A DNA stretch of 64,000 nucleotides, from NCBI RefSeq assembly GCF_001029435.1, contig NZ_LDOV01000010.1, positions 434,001 to 498,000 on the forward strand. The letters run 5' to 3'. The notes below the pieces were generated by a model. The model searched no databases. It had not been told where the DNA came from and saw nothing but the letters and a program-made list of their open reading frames with translations. The stretch comes from Photobacterium aphoticum. Lineage in GTDB: Bacteria > Pseudomonadota > Gammaproteobacteria > Enterobacterales > Vibrionaceae. Both the position numbers and the translations under genes were made by a program. The stretch's first letter is position 1. Every line of letters begins with the position of its first letter. Of this stretch, positions 52,430 to 61,440 are shown piece by piece.

Positions 52430-53539
52430 GTGCAAACAGATAACGATATTTATCAAGACATTCGTCCCTATAACGACGACGAAGTCAGTGGGGCGATTGA
52501 ACGCCTGATTAACGACAAAGAATTCATTAACGCGATCCTTAATTACCGATTCCCGCAACTATCGGGTGTACTGGGTTGGGTATTAACGCCGTTGATCAAA
52601 CGTTTCCTTATCAAGAAATGGTCAAACGTTAAAACCGTCGCAGATGTACAACGCCAAGTAGCGAAGTACATGCATGCCACTATCGACCATTCTTGTGACG
52701 GTGTCACGCACACGGGGCTTGATAAGTTAGATCCAAAGCAATCTTATCTGTTTGTGTCTAACCACCGTGATATCGCGATGGATCCGGCGATGGTGAACTG
52801 GTGCCTGTTCAACAATGGGTTTGATACCGTGCGCATTGCTATCGGTGATAACCTGCTGAAAAAGCCGTGTGCGACGGAATTGATGCGCCTGAACAAGAGC
52901 TTCATTGTAAAGCGTTCAGCCAAAGCGCCACGTGAAATGCTAAAGGCACTTGGCTTGCTATCCAGCTACATTTCTCACTCGTTGGAAACGGGCAATTCTA
53001 TCTGGATTGCACAGAAAGAAGGCCGCGCGAAAGACGGCAACGATAAAACCGATCCGGCAATTCTGAAAATGTTCTTCATGGAAGGCCGTGCCCGTAAAAC
53101 CGCTTTCCCTGACTTCATGAAGCAGTTGAACATCGTACCTGTGTCGATTTCTTACGAGAACGACCCTTGTGATATCGCTAAAGCCAAAGAGCTTTACCAA
53201 AAGCAAACACAAGGCACGTACGAGAAAGGTGAATTTGAAGATATCGAAAGCATCATTCAGGGTATTGTTGGTCACAAGCGTCGCATCCATGTGAGTTTTG
53301 GTGATGTGATCCGTGATGATTTTGAAACTCCAGAAGCACTGGCGGAAGAAATCGATCGTCAAATCACGCAGAATTACAAACTGTTCCCAGCGAACTACAT
53401 TGCGGCAGATATGACAGACACCTCAGTGACTGATGCAGAGAAGACCCGTTTCCAAGAGAAAATGGTGGATTTGCCAGTCGGTGTAATTGATATTCTGAAA
53501 ACAATGTATGCGACACCGGCGCTGAAGAAGCAGTTGTAA
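52430..53539 (+). CDS. PlsC-type acyltransferase family protein
   Basis: A 369-residue protein of the glycerolphosphate acyltransferase fold. The conserved His block is SNHRDIAMDPAMV; the second motif KSFIVKRSAKAPREML and third IAQKEGRAKDGNDKTD (replacing the usual PEGTR) follow. The His-to-Asp spacing is H-x5-D or H-x1-D and not the standard H-x4-D, so the group differs from PlsC proper. A hydrophobic stretch near residues 45-62 may bind the membrane. It probably acylates a lysophospholipid or a related alcohol. GTG start. Confidence 0.78.
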   Translation: MQTDNDIYQDIRPYNDDEVSGAIERLINDKEFINAILNYRFPQLSGVLGWVLTPLIKRFLIKKWSNVKTVADVQRQVAKYMHATIDHSCDGVTHTGLDKLDPKQSYLFVSNHRDIAMDPAMVNWCLFNNGFDTVRIAIGDNLLKKPCATELMRLNKSFIVKRSAKAPREMLKALGLLSSYISHSLETGNSIWIAQKEGRAKDGNDKTDPAILKMFFMEGRARKTAFPDFMKQLNIVPVSISYENDPCDIAKAKELYQKQTQGTYEKGEFEDIESIIQGIVGHKRRIHVSFGDVIRDDFETPEALAEEIDRQITQNYKLFPANYIAADMTDTSVTDAEKTRFQEKMVDLPVGVIDILKTMYATPALKKQL

Positions 53540-53594
53540 GCAATTAACAATAGCGACTGCCTTACACGCTGCATTTACTGTACACAAATAGAAG

Positions 53595-53648
53595 ACGACA
53601 TAATGCCCAGCGCACAGTATGCGCAAACAGGTGTTATGTCGTTTTTTT
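53595..53648 (+). terminator. Terminator after the acyltransferase gene
   Basis: Outer stem ACGACATAA (53595-53603) / TTATGTCGT (53634-53642) encloses a second hairpin GCGCA / TGCGC and is followed by seven T. Confidence 0.75.
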
Positions 53649-53666
53649 ATGGCCGCAATACCGTGC

Positions 53667-54242
53667 CTAAAATGAATGTTCGTGCGTCGGATTGAAGGTG
53701 CGCACAATCGCTTCAGGGCTGATGATATCTACCCGCCGAAACTCTGAGGCCGGACTTAATCCTTTCTCTGCACTGCCGGCTGAAACAATCTGAATCCGCT
53801 CTTCTTCGATCCCAAACACAGACGAAATATAGATGGCGACATTAAAGGCGCGCTCAAACGAGAGGGCGATATTATCATCTTCTTCCGGGTACTCATCCGC
53901 ATGGCCGATCACCAGTACATAACTATCAGGGTGCTGACGTAAACGCACCGCAATAGGGTCAATACTTAGCTGATCTTGCACCGAAATATCAGCAGCCTTA
54001 GCAGAGAAATACACCGTTGTACTGGCTTCGGGTAATTTGGCCAATAAGAGTTTGGCATCAGGCACGTAAGGGGTACTAGTACGTCCGGTTGATGATGAAT
54101 TTGCTTTTTTTTCAGTAGGTTGTGGACTTGTCATTTCAGTGACGGTGTCACTTCCGTTGCCACATCCGACAAGAAATAGTGGGATACATAGGGCGATGGT
54201 GCGAAGAGATGCCCCTCGCGTAGCACGGACAAGAGTAAACAT
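53667..54242 (-). CDS. OmpA-like (OmpA_C) lipoprotein
   Basis: A 191-residue lipoprotein: lipobox LFLVGC (Cys near 27), a Ser/Thr-rich linker, then an OmpA C-terminal type domain from about 75 (VYFSAKAADI, RQHPDSYVLVIGHADEYPEEDDNIALS, RAFNVAIYISSVFGI, ISAGSAEKG-like, FRRVDI). The core resembles peptidoglycan-binding domains but several residues of the standard site (such as D-x2-G-x3-N) are changed, so binding is uncertain. It would tether the outer membrane to the wall. Next to it, convergent, is the acyltransferase gene. Confidence 0.8.
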   Translation of the reverse strand: MFTLVRATRGASLRTIALCIPLFLVGCGNGSDTVTEMTSPQPTEKKANSSSTGRTSTPYVPDAKLLLAKLPEASTTVYFSAKAADISVQDQLSIDPIAVRLRQHPDSYVLVIGHADEYPEEDDNIALSFERAFNVAIYISSVFGIEEERIQIVSAGSAEKGLSPASEFRRVDIISPEAIVRTFNPTHEHSF

Positions 54243-54330
54243 GGACGATCAGCCAACCTTAAAGTGACAGGGTTACTTTAAGGTTTAGCTGAAATGGTTA
54301 GGATCACAACGGCAGGAGTGAGAATGGCCG

Positions 54331-55257
54331 TTAAAACGTAACCGGTGGCTGGGTTTTATAGGGTGGAATCGACATGCGTTCAGCCATAAAGTCGATAAAC
54401 GAGCGCACTTTCGGAGCCAAGTATTTACGGCGTGGGTAAACCGCATAAATCGGCAGTTCGAGATCGGCTTTCCACTCTGGCAGTAGGGGCACTAAGCTGC
54501 CAGATTCGATTTCGTTGGTGATCAGGTATGTTGCCAAATACGCGATCCCCAGGCCTGATTTGGCGGCATCCAACACTGCAGGGGCATTATCAATGCGGTA
54601 GTTACCGCGCGCGCGAATCGACTGATGCACGCCATCACGGGTAAATTCCCAGTTCACGTATTTGCGTTCACGGCTTTGGTAAGTGATGCAATTGTGCTGG
54701 CGCAGATCCCCTGGCACTTGCGGTGTACCATGGTTAGCTAAATACTCTGGCGACGCGACAACAGTGAAATGGCAATTGGCTAAGCGACGGGCAACCATGC
54801 CTTCTGGCGGATGTTCATGAATCGCCACCCAGCAGTCAAACCCTTCTTCTAACAGATTTGGGCGATGGTCAAACAAGCTCACTTCTAACTCCAGTTCAGG
54901 GTGGAGTTTTTGAAATTCCGCTAGGACAGAAGTGATGTTGACATTGCCGAATGACTGGGCAATACCAATGCGTAAAACCCCTTTAATTTCATTGCGATAA
55001 CCAGCGACTAATGCTTCTGCTTCATTGACGGTGTCCAGCAATTGCTGACCGTATTCTGCATATTGTAAGCCAATGTCTGTTAATGCCACGGTGCGGGTAC
55101 TGCGTTGTACAAGCTGACAACCCAGGCGCTCTTCCAATAAACGGATCTGTTTACTGACCTGAGATTTCGATATGGCTAATCGTTCAGCCGCACGGGTAAA
55201 GTTTTGTTCATGACCGACAGTGGCAAGAATGACCATCTGTTGCAGGTTTTCAAGCAT
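54331..55257 (-). CDS. LysR family transcriptional regulator
   Basis: A 308-residue regulator: winged helix-turn-helix at residues 1-62 (LATVGHEQNFTRAAERLAISKSQVSKQIRLLEERLG in pieces) and the periplasmic-binding-like effector domain from about 90 (GVLRIGIAQSFG to VRSFIDFMAERM). The frame extends to 55449, but ATG 55257 is the family start. It is divergent from chrA, and a perfect AATTCG-A-CGAATT palindrome is near its start. It probably regulates chrA or itself; LysR regulators of this subgroup (CrgA/AaeR-like) often respond to aromatic or other small acids. Confidence 0.9.
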   Translation of the reverse strand: MLENLQQMVILATVGHEQNFTRAAERLAISKSQVSKQIRLLEERLGCQLVQRSTRTVALTDIGLQYAEYGQQLLDTVNEAEALVAGYRNEIKGVLRIGIAQSFGNVNITSVLAEFQKLHPELELEVSLFDHRPNLLEEGFDCWVAIHEHPPEGMVARRLANCHFTVVASPEYLANHGTPQVPGDLRQHNCITYQSRERKYVNWEFTRDGVHQSIRARGNYRIDNAPAVLDAAKSGLGIAYLATYLITNEIESGSLVPLLPEWKADLELPIYAVYPRRKYLAPKVRSFIDFMAERMSIPPYKTQPPVTF

Positions 55258-55278
55258 AGCGTAAGACCATATTTTCAC

Positions 55279-55291
55279 AATTCGACGAATT
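55279..55291. promoter_or_regulatory. 13-bp palindrome between LysR and chrA genes
   Basis: AATTCG-A-CGAATT lies 21 bases upstream of the LysR start codon. Position and symmetry suggest an operator for autoregulation. It has no simple T-N11-A core. Confidence 0.4.
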
Positions 55292-55441
55292 ATATCATTG
55301 AATACTGACGAGTAATCATGAATCTCCCCGTAGGTTGATCTGCTTATTGATAAATTAACCAAATTGATAGGCTGTATTGAAACTAACGATTTCATTAATG
55401 CTGATGTTGCCGATATGATAACGCCATAAATAGGAGGAACT

Positions 55442-56587
55442 ATGTTCAAGGTAATGTGGCAGTTTTTTCTGCTTGGACTGTATAGCTTTGGCGGCCCTGC
55501 GGCGCATATCGGCTATTTTCAACGTGAATTTGTACAAAAGAAGCAGTGGCTCAGTGATCAAGATTTCACCCATGCTGTCGCCCTTTGTCAATTCTTACCC
55601 GGACCGGCAAGTAGCCAGTTGGGGATGTTTATTGGCTATAAAAAAGCCGGTTATAAAGGGGCATTAGCCGCATTTACAGGCTTTACGTTTCCGTCATTCT
55701 TACTGCTGACATTCTTAGCGATTGGTAATCAGCAATATAATGATGTCTCTGTTATTGATACTTTCATTCAGGCAGCAAAACTGTTGGCTGTCGTTGTGGT
55801 GGCGGATGCATTGTGGGGAATGGTACAGAAAAACATTACTGATAAACTGACCGCTTTTGTGGCCATTGCTACCGGTGTGAGTGTGTTTTTCACCAGCGGT
55901 TTGCTGGGGCAGATTGTACCGATTTTGCTTGCCGCTGCATTGGGTTACATGATTTCTGCGCGCAAATTGCAGCACGTTGAGAAAACCCCAACAGCACCAA
56001 TTCGACCATTTATGGGGCTGTTGTTCGCATTTGCGCTGTTGTTAGTCGGCTTGCCGTTAGTGGCAGGTCAGTCTGAATACTTGCACTTGTTCAATGTCTT
56101 TTATCAAGCAGGCAGCTTCGTATTTGGTGGGGGCCACGTTGTACTGCCACTGTTGGAGCCGATGCTCGAAGGCATGGTGGCACCGGATACATTCTTGAGT
56201 GCGTATGCCTCGGCACAGCTAGTACCAGGGCCGATGTTTACCATGGCCAGTTACTTGGGTGCTTCGGTGATCACAGACAGTCCGGTACTGGGTAGCTTGG
56301 TGGCAACGATTGCCGTATTCTTGCCGGGCAGTTTGTTATTGTTTGCTTTCTTGCCGGCATGGAACGCATTGTTCAGTCATCAGACGTTGAAAGGGGCCAT
56401 TCTTCTGGTAAATGCCTCAGTTGTTGGTCTGCTTGCCAGCGCATTTATTCAGCCAGTATTAACCACATCGATTGGTTCTGTGTTTGATGTAGCGGCCGCA
56501 CTGATTGGTTTCTACTTACTGAAATACCGTAACTGCCCAGTATGGTTGCTGATTTTACTCTTCGTTGGCTACAAACTGGTGATGTAA
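55442..56587 (+). CDS. chrA: Chromate transporter ChrA
   Basis: A 381-residue long-chain (two-domain) CHR superfamily exporter. Each half carries its own signature: first FGGPAAHIGYF and QFLPGPASSQLG, second FGGGHVVLPLLE and QLVPGPMFTMASYLG. It has about ten to twelve membrane helices. CHR proteins of this kind expel chromate and, in some species, sulfate-like anions. GGAGGA 4 bases before the ATG gives a strong ribosome site. It is divergent from a LysR regulator gene; no chrB gene is seen. Confidence 0.93.
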   Translation: MFKVMWQFFLLGLYSFGGPAAHIGYFQREFVQKKQWLSDQDFTHAVALCQFLPGPASSQLGMFIGYKKAGYKGALAAFTGFTFPSFLLLTFLAIGNQQYNDVSVIDTFIQAAKLLAVVVVADALWGMVQKNITDKLTAFVAIATGVSVFFTSGLLGQIVPILLAAALGYMISARKLQHVEKTPTAPIRPFMGLLFAFALLLVGLPLVAGQSEYLHLFNVFYQAGSFVFGGGHVVLPLLEPMLEGMVAPDTFLSAYASAQLVPGPMFTMASYLGASVITDSPVLGSLVATIAVFLPGSLLLFAFLPAWNALFSHQTLKGAILLVNASVVGLLASAFIQPVLTTSIGSVFDVAAALIGFYLLKYRNCPVWLLILLFVGYKLVM

Positions 56588-56614
56588 TCGACGGGGAATA
56601 ACGAGGAAAAAGAC

Positions 56615-56640
56615 AATACGGCCTTTGTGCCGTATTTTTT
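56615..56640 (+). terminator. Terminator after chrA
   Basis: AATACGGC / GCCGTATT stem with a 6-nt loop and a T run. Confidence 0.9.
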
Positions 56641-56810
56641 ATCTTATCTAACGCACTATAATTATATGGTGGTTAACATTATTCATCGTATTCGTTGAAA
56701 AAAACACCCAAGCCATCTACGGTTAAGGGCATGTTAAGTACCTGCCCATAAAATCAACGATGACAGTAATTATGGAATGCCGGTGTCATTAGCACCGCAG
56801 ATAGAAAATC

Positions 56811-57113
56811 GTGAAAAAGAATCCTATCCGACAAAATTTAACCAACTATGATGTTGCTCAGCTTATCAAAGCAGAAATGCGAGCAATGGAGGAAAGGCTG
56901 TTTCGGAAAATGCTCATTATCGCGTTAGCGAGCGTGTTGAGTATGGCACTGTTTATCGTGGTTTATGTCAATTCCAGTGCAAATGTGGTTCGGGATTATG
57001 CCGCTGAGGCGATGCGTAAAGCCTTCCATGCCGAACAAGCCGTGCAAATCATTGATGAGGCGGCTGGCACCCATTTTCTTGATAAATCAAAAGACGAAGA
57101 GCCGCTGGAATAG
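56811..57113 (+). CDS. Hypothetical single-pass membrane protein, 100 aa
   Basis: A 100-residue protein with a basic/polar N-terminus (MKKNPIRQNLTNYDVAQLIKAEMRAMEERLFRK in pieces), one transmembrane helix (about 34-54, LIIALASVLSMALFIVVYV) and a helical, acidic C-terminal tail. Its start is GTG (56811). The terminator for this gene overlaps its last codons. The family is not recognised. Confidence 0.65.
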   Translation: MKKNPIRQNLTNYDVAQLIKAEMRAMEERLFRKMLIIALASVLSMALFIVVYVNSSANVVRDYAAEAMRKAFHAEQAVQIIDEAAGTHFLDKSKDEEPLE

Positions 57114-57124
57114 CGGCTCTTTTC
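57097..57124. terminator. Terminator overlapping the 100-aa gene's stop codon
   Basis: AAGAGCCGCT (57097-57106) / AGCGGCTCTT (57112-57121), T tail to 57124. The stop codon TAG lies in the loop and 3' arm. The arm also suits the convergent minus-strand gene. Confidence 0.8.
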
Positions 57125-57150
57125 GTTTTACTTATCTGTTGGTAAGCTCG

Positions 57151-57699
57151 TTACATCTGAATGACCAATGAATGGTTCTTGATCAGTAATTCAGGTTTAG
57201 CGTTTTTCAGCATGGACTGTTTGAAATCTTCATCATCCAAACGGTAGACAGGGCGGGTAAGCAAGAACTGTCCCACCATTTCAATCACCGGCGACAGAAT
57301 TTGCTTGGTCGGCACATTCAGCTCATTCGGCTGAATATCGATATTTTCCACATTCAGATCGTTAAGAAAAATCGCGCCTTCTTCCTTGTCGTAATAGGGC
57401 ACAGCACTGAAGCTGACATTCAAATCCACTGACTGAGGTTTCTGGCCCATGATAGTCACTTTTGCCTGAGATTTAGCATCCAGGTTAACACGGTCATTCG
57501 CCACACGGCCGATACCGACCTTAATGTCATCAAACTTCACATTGGCATAAGCGATACCTTTGATACCGACAGTACGCTCAAAGCCCACTTTCTTATCCAG
57601 GTACTGCTGCATGTCCTGCTCGGTGACGCTGTAACTTGCACAAGAAGAAAGAAGAAGGCTGCAGGTAAGCGCCATCACGATCGCATAAATCTTTTTCAC
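57151..57699 (-). CDS. yceB: DUF1439 lipoprotein, YceB-like
   Basis: A 182-residue lipoprotein: basic start, hydrophobic core and lipobox LLSSC-A (Cys near 20), followed by a single DUF1439 domain (MQQYLDKKVGFERTVGI, VNLDAKSQAKVTIMGQKPQ, FLLTRPVYRLDDED). E. coli YceB belongs to this family and has a TULIP-like lipid-binding fold; the function is not firmly known. It is probably an outer-membrane lipoprotein. ATG at 57699 has AAGAGAT upstream. Confidence 0.82.
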   Translation of the reverse strand: MKKIYAIVMALTCSLLLSSCASYSVTEQDMQQYLDKKVGFERTVGIKGIAYANVKFDDIKVGIGRVANDRVNLDAKSQAKVTIMGQKPQSVDLNVSFSAVPYYDKEEGAIFLNDLNVENIDIQPNELNVPTKQILSPVIEMVGQFLLTRPVYRLDDEDFKQSMLKNAKPELLIKNHSLVIQM

Positions 57700-57821
57700 T
57701 ATTGAAATCTCTTATCTGACTTATTTTGATTATTATCAAAAGCATCAGATTATGCCTGTTCGGAATTGAGACATAAAGAGAATGGCAACTGACTGCTGAA
57801 ATCACAAGCTATTGATAGGTG

Positions 57822-58058
57822 TTAGTGGCAGTAGCTAAACGCTTCTTTATAGAGTTTGTTCAGTGTCTTATGGTAACGAACCCCTTGCTTAGTCGTGTAG
57901 GGGGAACGCATTTTCTTTTGAATGGCCGTAATTTTGTTTTGTACCTTTTTGCACTGTTTGGCTTTGTCTTTTTTTGCGGCGTCCGCCTGTAAAGGCGCTA
58001 ACATCAGCAATAAGAAAACCAGTAAACAGACCAAGGTGCGGAGGAAGGTGTTTAGCAT
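57822..58058 (-). CDS. Small exported basic protein, 78 aa
   Basis: A 78-residue precursor with a clear signal peptide (cleavage near ADAA-KK). The mature part is about 50 residues, very rich in Lys, with two Cys (KQCKKVQ and YCH) that may form a disulfide. It is not recognised. It could be a small periplasmic polyanion-binding protein. The start codon has only a weak ribosome site (GGGATT). Confidence 0.65.
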   Translation of the reverse strand: MLNTFLRTLVCLLVFLLLMLAPLQADAAKKDKAKQCKKVQNKITAIQKKMRSPYTTKQGVRYHKTLNKLYKEAFSYCH

Positions 58059-58278
58059 CAGAATCCCATGCCTCGTTGATCAGAGTATTAAGAATCAGTT
58101 CGTCGAATGATTGATGCTACAGAGCGTCAGAGAGAAACCTATTCATGACCCCGATAAATCTGCTGTGTGTAACGTGATAGGGTGAAACAGAAAACCATCA
58201 GTTACCCAATTGCAGCGCTACGATCAAATTCTCTGTTCACATAATGATGCCAGATTTGATGATGCAAGTTCACATCAA

Positions 58279-58310
58279 ACAAAAACGTCCCAGCGACGGG
58301 ACGTTTTTGT
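58279..58310 (-). terminator. Terminator of the RpoS-like sigma gene
   Basis: 13-bp stem ACAAAAACGTCCC / GGGACGTTTTTGT with a 6-nt loop. On the minus strand it ends in five T, about 60 bases after the sigma gene's stop. Confidence 0.85.
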
Positions 58311-58369
58311 AAGGTACATACAGGCGTTTATTCACAGCACCTGCACGGATTTATTGTGTGACTTGTAAG

Positions 58370-59245
58370 TTATGCCGTTTCCGCAAACAGCAACTCAATG
58401 TCATAGTTATCACGACTGAGCGTGTTTTTCAGTTTCTTCAAAGAACTCACCTGAAGCTGACGAATACGTTCACGGGTTAAACCTACTTCGTCTGCCACTT
58501 GCTGTAGGGTTTGTGCTTCGTAGCCAAGAAGGCCAAAGCGGCGACATAAAATTTCACGGTCGCGGGCATTCAAACTTTCCAGCATCGTAATTGCCAAACG
58601 GCTGATGTCTTGCTTGTTCACTTCGCTATCCGGCTGCACGCTATCATCATCGGCAATAAAGGCAGAGATACTTTGCGAATTCGAATCATCAGAGATTTGC
58701 TGGTCGATAGACACCACCGGCGCATCGTAAGCCAATACACTGGAGATCTCATCAACGGTACGCTCTAACTCAGCAGCGACTTCTTCGTGCGTTGGCTCCT
58801 GATTGGTGTGTTTCATCAGGTTCTTGTGCGTACGAAGAATGGTATTGATCTCTTTAGAAACGTGAACGGGTAGGCGAATGGTACGTGCCTGGTTGTGAAT
58901 CGCACGCTCGATGGTTTGCTTAATCCACCATGTCGCATACGTAGAAAAACGGAAGCCACGTTCAGGGTCAAATTTCTCCACCGCCGTGATCAAGCCAATG
59001 TTGCCTTCATCGATCAGGTCACTGAGTAACATCCCGCTACTGCGGTATTTCTTTGCAATACTAACAACCAAACGCAGGTTGCTTTCAATCATGATGGCCT
59101 TTGATGCATCGTCGCCGCGCAGTGACTTGCGGCTGTACAGCACTTCATCTGTTTTTGACAGTAATGGCTTGTGTGCGATTTCTTGTAGATATAGATGAAT
59201 AACGTCTGCATCAAAACCGTTTAGCTCTTGTGATTTGATATCCAT
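58370..59245 (-). CDS. RpoS-like sigma factor paralogue (RpoQ-type)
   Basis: A 291-residue group 2 sigma factor. Region 1.2 (LYLQEIAHKPLLS), region 2 (ESNLRLVVSIAKKYRSSG, DLIDEGNIGLITAVEKFDPERGFRFSTYATWWI, 2.4 KQTIERAIHNQARTIRLP), region 3 and region 4 (REILCRRFGLLGY, LTRERIRQLQVSSLKKL) are all visible. It lacks the longer N-terminus of RpoS and is clearly divergent from it. Several Vibrionaceae carry such an extra RpoS-like factor; in Vibrio fischeri RpoQ is one, under LitR control, affecting luminescence and motility. AGGGGTGGGAT gives the start at 59245. Confidence 0.82.
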   Translation of the reverse strand: MDIKSQELNGFDADVIHLYLQEIAHKPLLSKTDEVLYSRKSLRGDDASKAIMIESNLRLVVSIAKKYRSSGMLLSDLIDEGNIGLITAVEKFDPERGFRFSTYATWWIKQTIERAIHNQARTIRLPVHVSKEINTILRTHKNLMKHTNQEPTHEEVAAELERTVDEISSVLAYDAPVVSIDQQISDDSNSQSISAFIADDDSVQPDSEVNKQDISRLAITMLESLNARDREILCRRFGLLGYEAQTLQQVADEVGLTRERIRQLQVSSLKKLKNTLSRDNYDIELLFAETA

Positions 59246-60396
59246 ATCCCACCCCTAATAAAAGTGACAGCTAAATAAAATGTAATATTTTTGTTCTTAA
59301 TTGTTACAAGTTCACCGTAACATGATCGGAGGAGGTATGTCACTAGGGAATTTAAAATATTTAGTTATATACGCAGTGATCAACCGGAATGGGGGAATAA
59401 TTTGTGAGCTGAGTGATCGTTAATGCTTTATTGATATTTCTCTTATTATTTGTCGGGAATTTGACTCATTTTCATCAAGCGAAGCAATAAGATGAATGCT
59501 TAAAAGAGAGAGCGAGGAGAGATAAATATTTTTAGCGAGAAAAATAGGTGGAAAATAATTTGCGAAGAAAAAGAAAGACGCTGAAAAAGGTGATGAAAAA
59601 TACCAATGAGGCCACGAGATGGCTCATTCTTCTTGATAACTTATTGATTTAATTGGTTGTACGATGCTTTGGAAGGGAGTGCGAATAAAGCGTGACATGG
59701 CGTTGAAAATTACTCGGCTTGTTACAACAATCAACATGAAAGTGTCAGCATTATTCGCATATAAAAATAAAGGGCATGATTATATTCTGATTATTTTGTT
59801 ACATTCATTGCAGCGATAACATGCTTTGAAAAGTAATTTCGACAGAAAGTTACGTTTAATTCGTACCACACTTTTATGATCGCAATGCTTCATCGTTATT
59901 CCTTATGCGTTAAAACCACAAACTCCTTCAGGATATGCCTTATAATATGAGTGATATGTCACTATAGTAAACACGGAATTTTGACGCTTTCGGCTCATTT
60001 CATAAAATGCAGTAGAAAATTCTGTTATCTCACAATGATTATGTGAGTAAACTCTCAATACCGTGTATTGAATCTTGTATAACAATTCAGTTTTTCGCTA
60101 TTAATCACGAATTCTCGCCTGTAATTTGGCCAGCATAGCGTATATCTTGCCACTGAACGCCAAATTTCTGTCTGTCATTATTCTTTTCTATTTTACTGTT
60201 TACACACCAAGCAAAATCCCCCGAAGTTTCACGCTATCGGTGTATCATGTACCTAATGTTGTACGGTATTTATACGTAGTGACGTTTATAGTATCTCTGT
60301 TTAAGCGTTTTATGCCTTTGGTGACGCCGTAACATGTTTATTCTTTATGATTTGATGTGCTACTGGCTTAAAAAAGTGAAGTTATAAGGAGAGCGT
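59246..60396. other. 1.15-kb AT-rich region between the sigma gene and the 5'-nucleotidase gene
   Basis: No convincing long gene. Two TTATTGAT half-sites (59428 and 59641) resemble LuxR/LitR half-operators upstream of the sigma gene. A 28-codon frame at 59337 stands behind GGAGGAGGT but with poor spacing. TATAAT occurs at 59941, and AGTGA-TATG-TCACT lies just after it. The region may contain an unmarked small RNA. Confidence 0.5.
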
Positions 60397-61353
60397 ATGC
60401 CCTATGATTTAACGCAACGCCTCGTCGTGGGACTGTCGTCTAGCGCGTTGTTTGATTTACAAGAGTCGGATCATATTTTCCGAACACAAGGGGAAGAAGC
60501 ATACCGCCAGTACCAGCGAGCCAAACAAGATGAGCCTTTACAACGCGGTGTGGCATTTCCGTTCATTCGCCGTCTGCTTTCTTTGAATGCGCTTCGCCCT
60601 GATAATCCACCCGTTGAAGTGATCTTACTCTCACGTAATGACCCAGACACTGGCTTACGTGTCATGAATACCATTGAGCATTATGAACTGGGCATTACTC
60701 GCGCTGTGTTTCTGCAAGGCAAATCGCCATATCGCTATATCCCGGCTTTTGATATTGAACTGTTCCTTTCTGCTAACTCACAAGACGTACACCAAGCTGT
60801 ACTCGCCGGGTATCCAGCAGGGCAGATCTTAAACGGCAATATTGTTGATGACACCGATGACATGGCACTGCGTTTAGCCTTCGACTTTGATGGTGTGATT
60901 GTCGATGATGAAGCGGAAGGTATTTACCAGAGTTCCGGCCAGCTGGCCGATTTCCATTCCCATGAATCTGAACTGGTTGATGTGCCGCATAACCCTGGGC
61001 CATTGAAACCTTTCTTACAACGCATTGCCAACATTCAAAAGCTTGAATTGGAGATGCAGCAACAAGACCCTAACTATGAACCGCTATTGAATGTCTCTAT
61101 TGTTACGGCCCGTAACGCGCCATCTCACAAGCGAGTGATCAACACCATGCGCGCCTGGGATATTGCCGTGAATGATGCATTCTTCATGGGTGGGGTAAAC
61201 AAGTCGAAAGTGTTGGAGATTTTAAAGCCGCATATCTTCTTTGATGATCAGAAGCTGCACCTGCAATCCTCCTCGGTATTGCCGTCTGTCCATATTCCAT
61301 TTGGCGTGACTAATGCAGAAAAGAGACAAGAGGATAGGGAGTCACGAGGGTAA
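60397..61353 (+). CDS. Cytosolic-type 5'-nucleotidase (NT5C1 family)
   Basis: A 318-residue protein matching the bacterial family related to vertebrate cytosolic 5'-nucleotidase I (PF06189). Seen are LVVGLSSSALFDLQESD, VEVILLSRNDPDTGLR, LAFDFDGVIVDDEAE (the HAD nucleophile loop), LNVSIVTARNAPSHKRVINTMRAW in two parts and IFFDDQKLHL. It would release inorganic phosphate from nucleoside monophosphates. AAGGAGAG lies 5 bases before the ATG. It has no signal peptide. Confidence 0.9.
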   Translation: MPYDLTQRLVVGLSSSALFDLQESDHIFRTQGEEAYRQYQRAKQDEPLQRGVAFPFIRRLLSLNALRPDNPPVEVILLSRNDPDTGLRVMNTIEHYELGITRAVFLQGKSPYRYIPAFDIELFLSANSQDVHQAVLAGYPAGQILNGNIVDDTDDMALRLAFDFDGVIVDDEAEGIYQSSGQLADFHSHESELVDVPHNPGPLKPFLQRIANIQKLELEMQQQDPNYEPLLNVSIVTARNAPSHKRVINTMRAWDIAVNDAFFMGGVNKSKVLEILKPHIFFDDQKLHLQSSSVLPSVHIPFGVTNAEKRQEDRESRG

Positions 61354-61420
61354 GCGCCGTGTGCAGAACTCAAATATGGTTGTGCGTAGAGAGTGTGAAG
61401 GGAATTATAGTTCCTCACAA

Positions 61421-61440
61421 TACTGTTTTTATATACAGTA
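61421..61440. promoter_or_regulatory. LexA (SOS) box upstream of the GFA-family gene
   Basis: TACTGTTTTTATATACAGTA, with the required CTGT-N8-ACAG core, differs little from the gammaproteobacterial LexA consensus. It lies inside a longer perfect 11-bp inverted repeat (61416-61426 / 61435-61445) and ends 56 bases before the ATG. Confidence 0.8.

Noticed and set aside
60126-60332. Plus-strand frame of 68 codons before the 5'-nucleotidase
   Set aside because: AT-rich, hydrophobic only by base composition, no ribosome site, and followed by no terminator.
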